NCBI GenBank assembly: GCA_965120415.1
Contig: CBCPNA010000022.1
Span: 1-7,401 of the forward strand
Length of the DNA: 7,401 nucleotides
From: CBCPNA01 sp965120415
GTDB lineage: Bacteria > Bacillota > Clostridia > Lachnospirales > CAG-274
Reading direction: 5' to 3'
Position 1 is the stretch's first letter, and the number at the start of each line of letters is the position of its first letter. Shown here piece by piece: positions 6,763-7,401 of this stretch. Both the position numbers and the translations under genes were made by a program. The notes below the pieces were generated by a model. It saw only the letters and a program-made list of their open reading frames with translations. It made no database searches and was not told the DNA's origin.

Positions 6763-6791
6763 ATTATAATACAATAAAATATGTTTGTCAA
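6763..6791 (-). promoter_or_regulatory. Consensus SigA promoter of the candidate small RNA
   Basis: TTGACA (6791-6786) and TATAAT (6768-6763) on the minus strand are separated by exactly 17 bases, a perfect match to the vegetative consensus. Predicted start is A6757 or A6756. It points away from proS and toward the three hairpins. Confidence 0.8.
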
Positions 6792-6864
6792 TCATAAATT
6801 TAAAATTTTTTAAGATATATTACACATTAAAAAAGAAAATATTATTAATTAAGTGCAAATAATT

Positions 6865-7029
6865 TTAAATTGTAAATTCAAAATCTTTATCAGATTTTGA
6901 TGGAGAGTGTGCCTTTTCACGCTCATTTGAAGCTTGTATAGCTTTACTAGCTACTTCACGTACACTAGGCTTTAGGGTATAATTAGGTTTTAAATTAATA
7001 TAATAAAAATCTTTTATAGTAGAAAAAAA
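6865..7029 (-). pseudogene. Probable gene remnant, 54 codons without a start
   Basis: Open minus-strand frame from just after a TAG (7032-7030) to TAA at 6865, with no ATG, GTG or TTG before the main part. The translation reads like real protein rather than noise: FFSTIKDFYY at its beginning, PSVREVASKAIQASNEREKA in the middle, and a polar Ser/Lys/Asp tail ending DFEFTI. It is probably the C-terminal end of a lost gene. Family not recognised; the Lys/Ser-rich end resembles tails of many mobile-element proteins, but that is only a hint. No other gene covers this stretch. Confidence 0.4.
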
Positions 7030-7043
7030 CTATTATTTTATAT

Positions 7044-7196
7044 TTAACTAAAAAATGTTTTAACTTTTATAGGCAAATCTTTATGTGTTGCTAATTTTTC
7101 TAAAATGTTTTTAACAAAATCAGTGCTATTCGAGGCAGGAATTAATTTAAAATAATCACTCCTATGATATAGGAGATTTAAAGGGTATTTATACAT
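7044..7196 (-). pseudogene. Short frame (50 residues), possible N-terminal part of the same remnant
   Basis: ATG at 7196 opens a 50-codon minus-strand frame (MYKYPLNLLYHRSDYF at its start, FVKNILEKLATHKDLPIK in the middle, ending KTFFS). No ribosome binding site precedes it and a stop lies just upstream in frame. It ends in FFS, and the next open frame, offset by two bases, begins FFSTIKDF after about 14 intervening bases. The pair may be one ancestral gene split by a small insertion or frameshift. Otherwise it could be a chance frame. Family not recognised. Confidence 0.3.
7159..7175. repeat. Perfect 7-bp inverted repeat
   Basis: CTCCTAT (7159-7165) and ATAGGAG (7169-7175) flank the spacer GAT. 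There is no T-tract on either side, so it is not a terminator. It lies within the possible gene remnant and about 73 bases upstream of the proS -35 box, so it could be an operator or simply part of old coding sequence. Confidence 0.45.
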
Positions 7197-7248
7197 ATAT
7201 TACTACCATACTACTACAAATATCTAATTTTGTTGAGTGTTTCAAATC

Positions 7249-7277
7249 TTGACAAAGTTAAATATTTATCATATACT
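7249..7277 (+). promoter_or_regulatory. Consensus SigA promoter for the gene at 7356
   Basis: TTGACA (7249-7254) and TATACT (7272-7277) with a 17-base spacer, 11 of 12 consensus positions. Transcription should begin near 7284, giving a leader of about 72 bases. Confidence 0.85.
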
Positions 7278-7283
7278 AAAAAT

Positions 7284-7355
7284 TAATAATAAAATGAGCA
7301 AGATTTATATAAAGATAAATTAATATTATTAATGCATTAGTTTGTGGAGGATATT
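7284..7355 (+). promoter_or_regulatory. Short 5' leader with a palindrome and strong ribosome binding site
   Basis: The leader is too short for a T-box (usually 150 bases or more) and has no T-box sequence or terminator. It contains a 15-base palindrome at 7319-7333 (7-bp arms around T7326) and a 9-codon ATG frame (7294-7323) with no ribosome binding site. GGAGG at 7346-7350 sits 5 bases before the ATG at 7356. Confidence 0.5.
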
Positions 7356-7401
7356 ATGTCAACTGAAAAATTGGTTAAAGAAATAACATCCATGGAAGAA
7401 G
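7356..7401 (+). CDS. proS: Probable prolyl-tRNA synthetase, 5' end only
   Basis: Only 15 full codons lie in the window, reading MSTEKLVKEITSMEE. The stretch KLVKEITSMEE resembles the N-terminus of the archaeal/eukaryote-like type of prolyl-tRNA synthetase found in many Clostridia, where a similar KxVxEIT-MEEDF segment precedes the aminoacylation domain. The enzyme charges tRNA-Pro with proline in the cytoplasm. It has its own strong promoter and ribosome binding site, so expression is probably constitutive. The assignment rests on a short match; a different gene with a similar acidic start is possible. Confidence 0.6.
   Translation, partial: MSTEKLVKEITSMEE

Noticed and set aside
6765..6770. 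Plus-strand TATAAT as a promoter
   Set aside because: It is the other face of the near-palindromic minus-strand -10 box. No plus-strand -35 lies at proper spacing, and no gene follows it closely.
6792..6864. Possible feature between the small RNA promoter and the gene remnant
   Set aside because: Only low-complexity AT-rich sequence; no frame, hairpin with T-tract or promoter pair seen.
7294..7323. Nine-codon leader peptide before the proS-like gene
   Set aside because: No ribosome binding site, no run of proline codons as expected for attenuation, and no following terminator.

Overview
The window is very AT-rich (roughly a quarter G+C by eye). It carries a sporulation protease (SpoIVB), a germination-type subtilase (Csp-like), strong AAGGAG-type ribosome binding sites and TTGACA/TATAAT promoters. 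That points to a low-G+C, endospore-forming Firmicute of class Clostridia. A Lachnospirales-like or host-associated lineage would fit, but the genus cannot be read from the sequence.

Layout. (1) Positions 1-25 hold the end of a rho-independent terminator, followed by a 679-residue, helix-rich, charged cytosolic protein I do not recognise (66-2105, +). (2) A bidirectional terminator (2107-2138) separates it from a convergent two-gene operon on the minus strand: a 63-residue basic protein whose start I move to a TTG at 3031, overlapping by one base with a TraX-family membrane protein (2148-2840). (3) A 115-bp divergent region (3032-3146) carries the operon promoter and a possible SigK-type promoter for a Csp-like S8 protease (3147-5345, +). 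(4) That protease has one complete prodomain + subtilase + inserted beta-domain unit. It then starts a second unit that breaks off about 13 residues after its catalytic Asp and runs antisense into the 3' end of spoIVB (5300-6583, -), with a 46-bp convergent overlap. (5) Upstream of spoIVB are a candidate SigG/SigF promoter and a compact candidate small RNA on the minus strand (about 6673-6757) with a consensus SigA promoter and its own terminator. (6) Positions 6865-7196 hold two short minus-strand reading frames in different frames that look like gene debris. (7) A perfect SigA promoter (7249-7277) leads into the first 15 codons of a gene that is probably proS (prolyl-tRNA synthetase).

Functional reading. 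SpoIVB signals from the forespore to activate SigK in the mother cell, and Csp proteases act in spore germination, so 3147-6583 is spore-related. The usual spoIVB neighbours, recN and spo0A, are absent, and a broken protease gene lies where spo0A is normally found. The region therefore looks rearranged. No CRISPR array, tRNA, rRNA, intact transposase or phage module was seen. The strongest leads are the truncated tandem protease fused to antisense spoIVB sequence, the candidate small RNA, and the unrecognised 679-residue protein.
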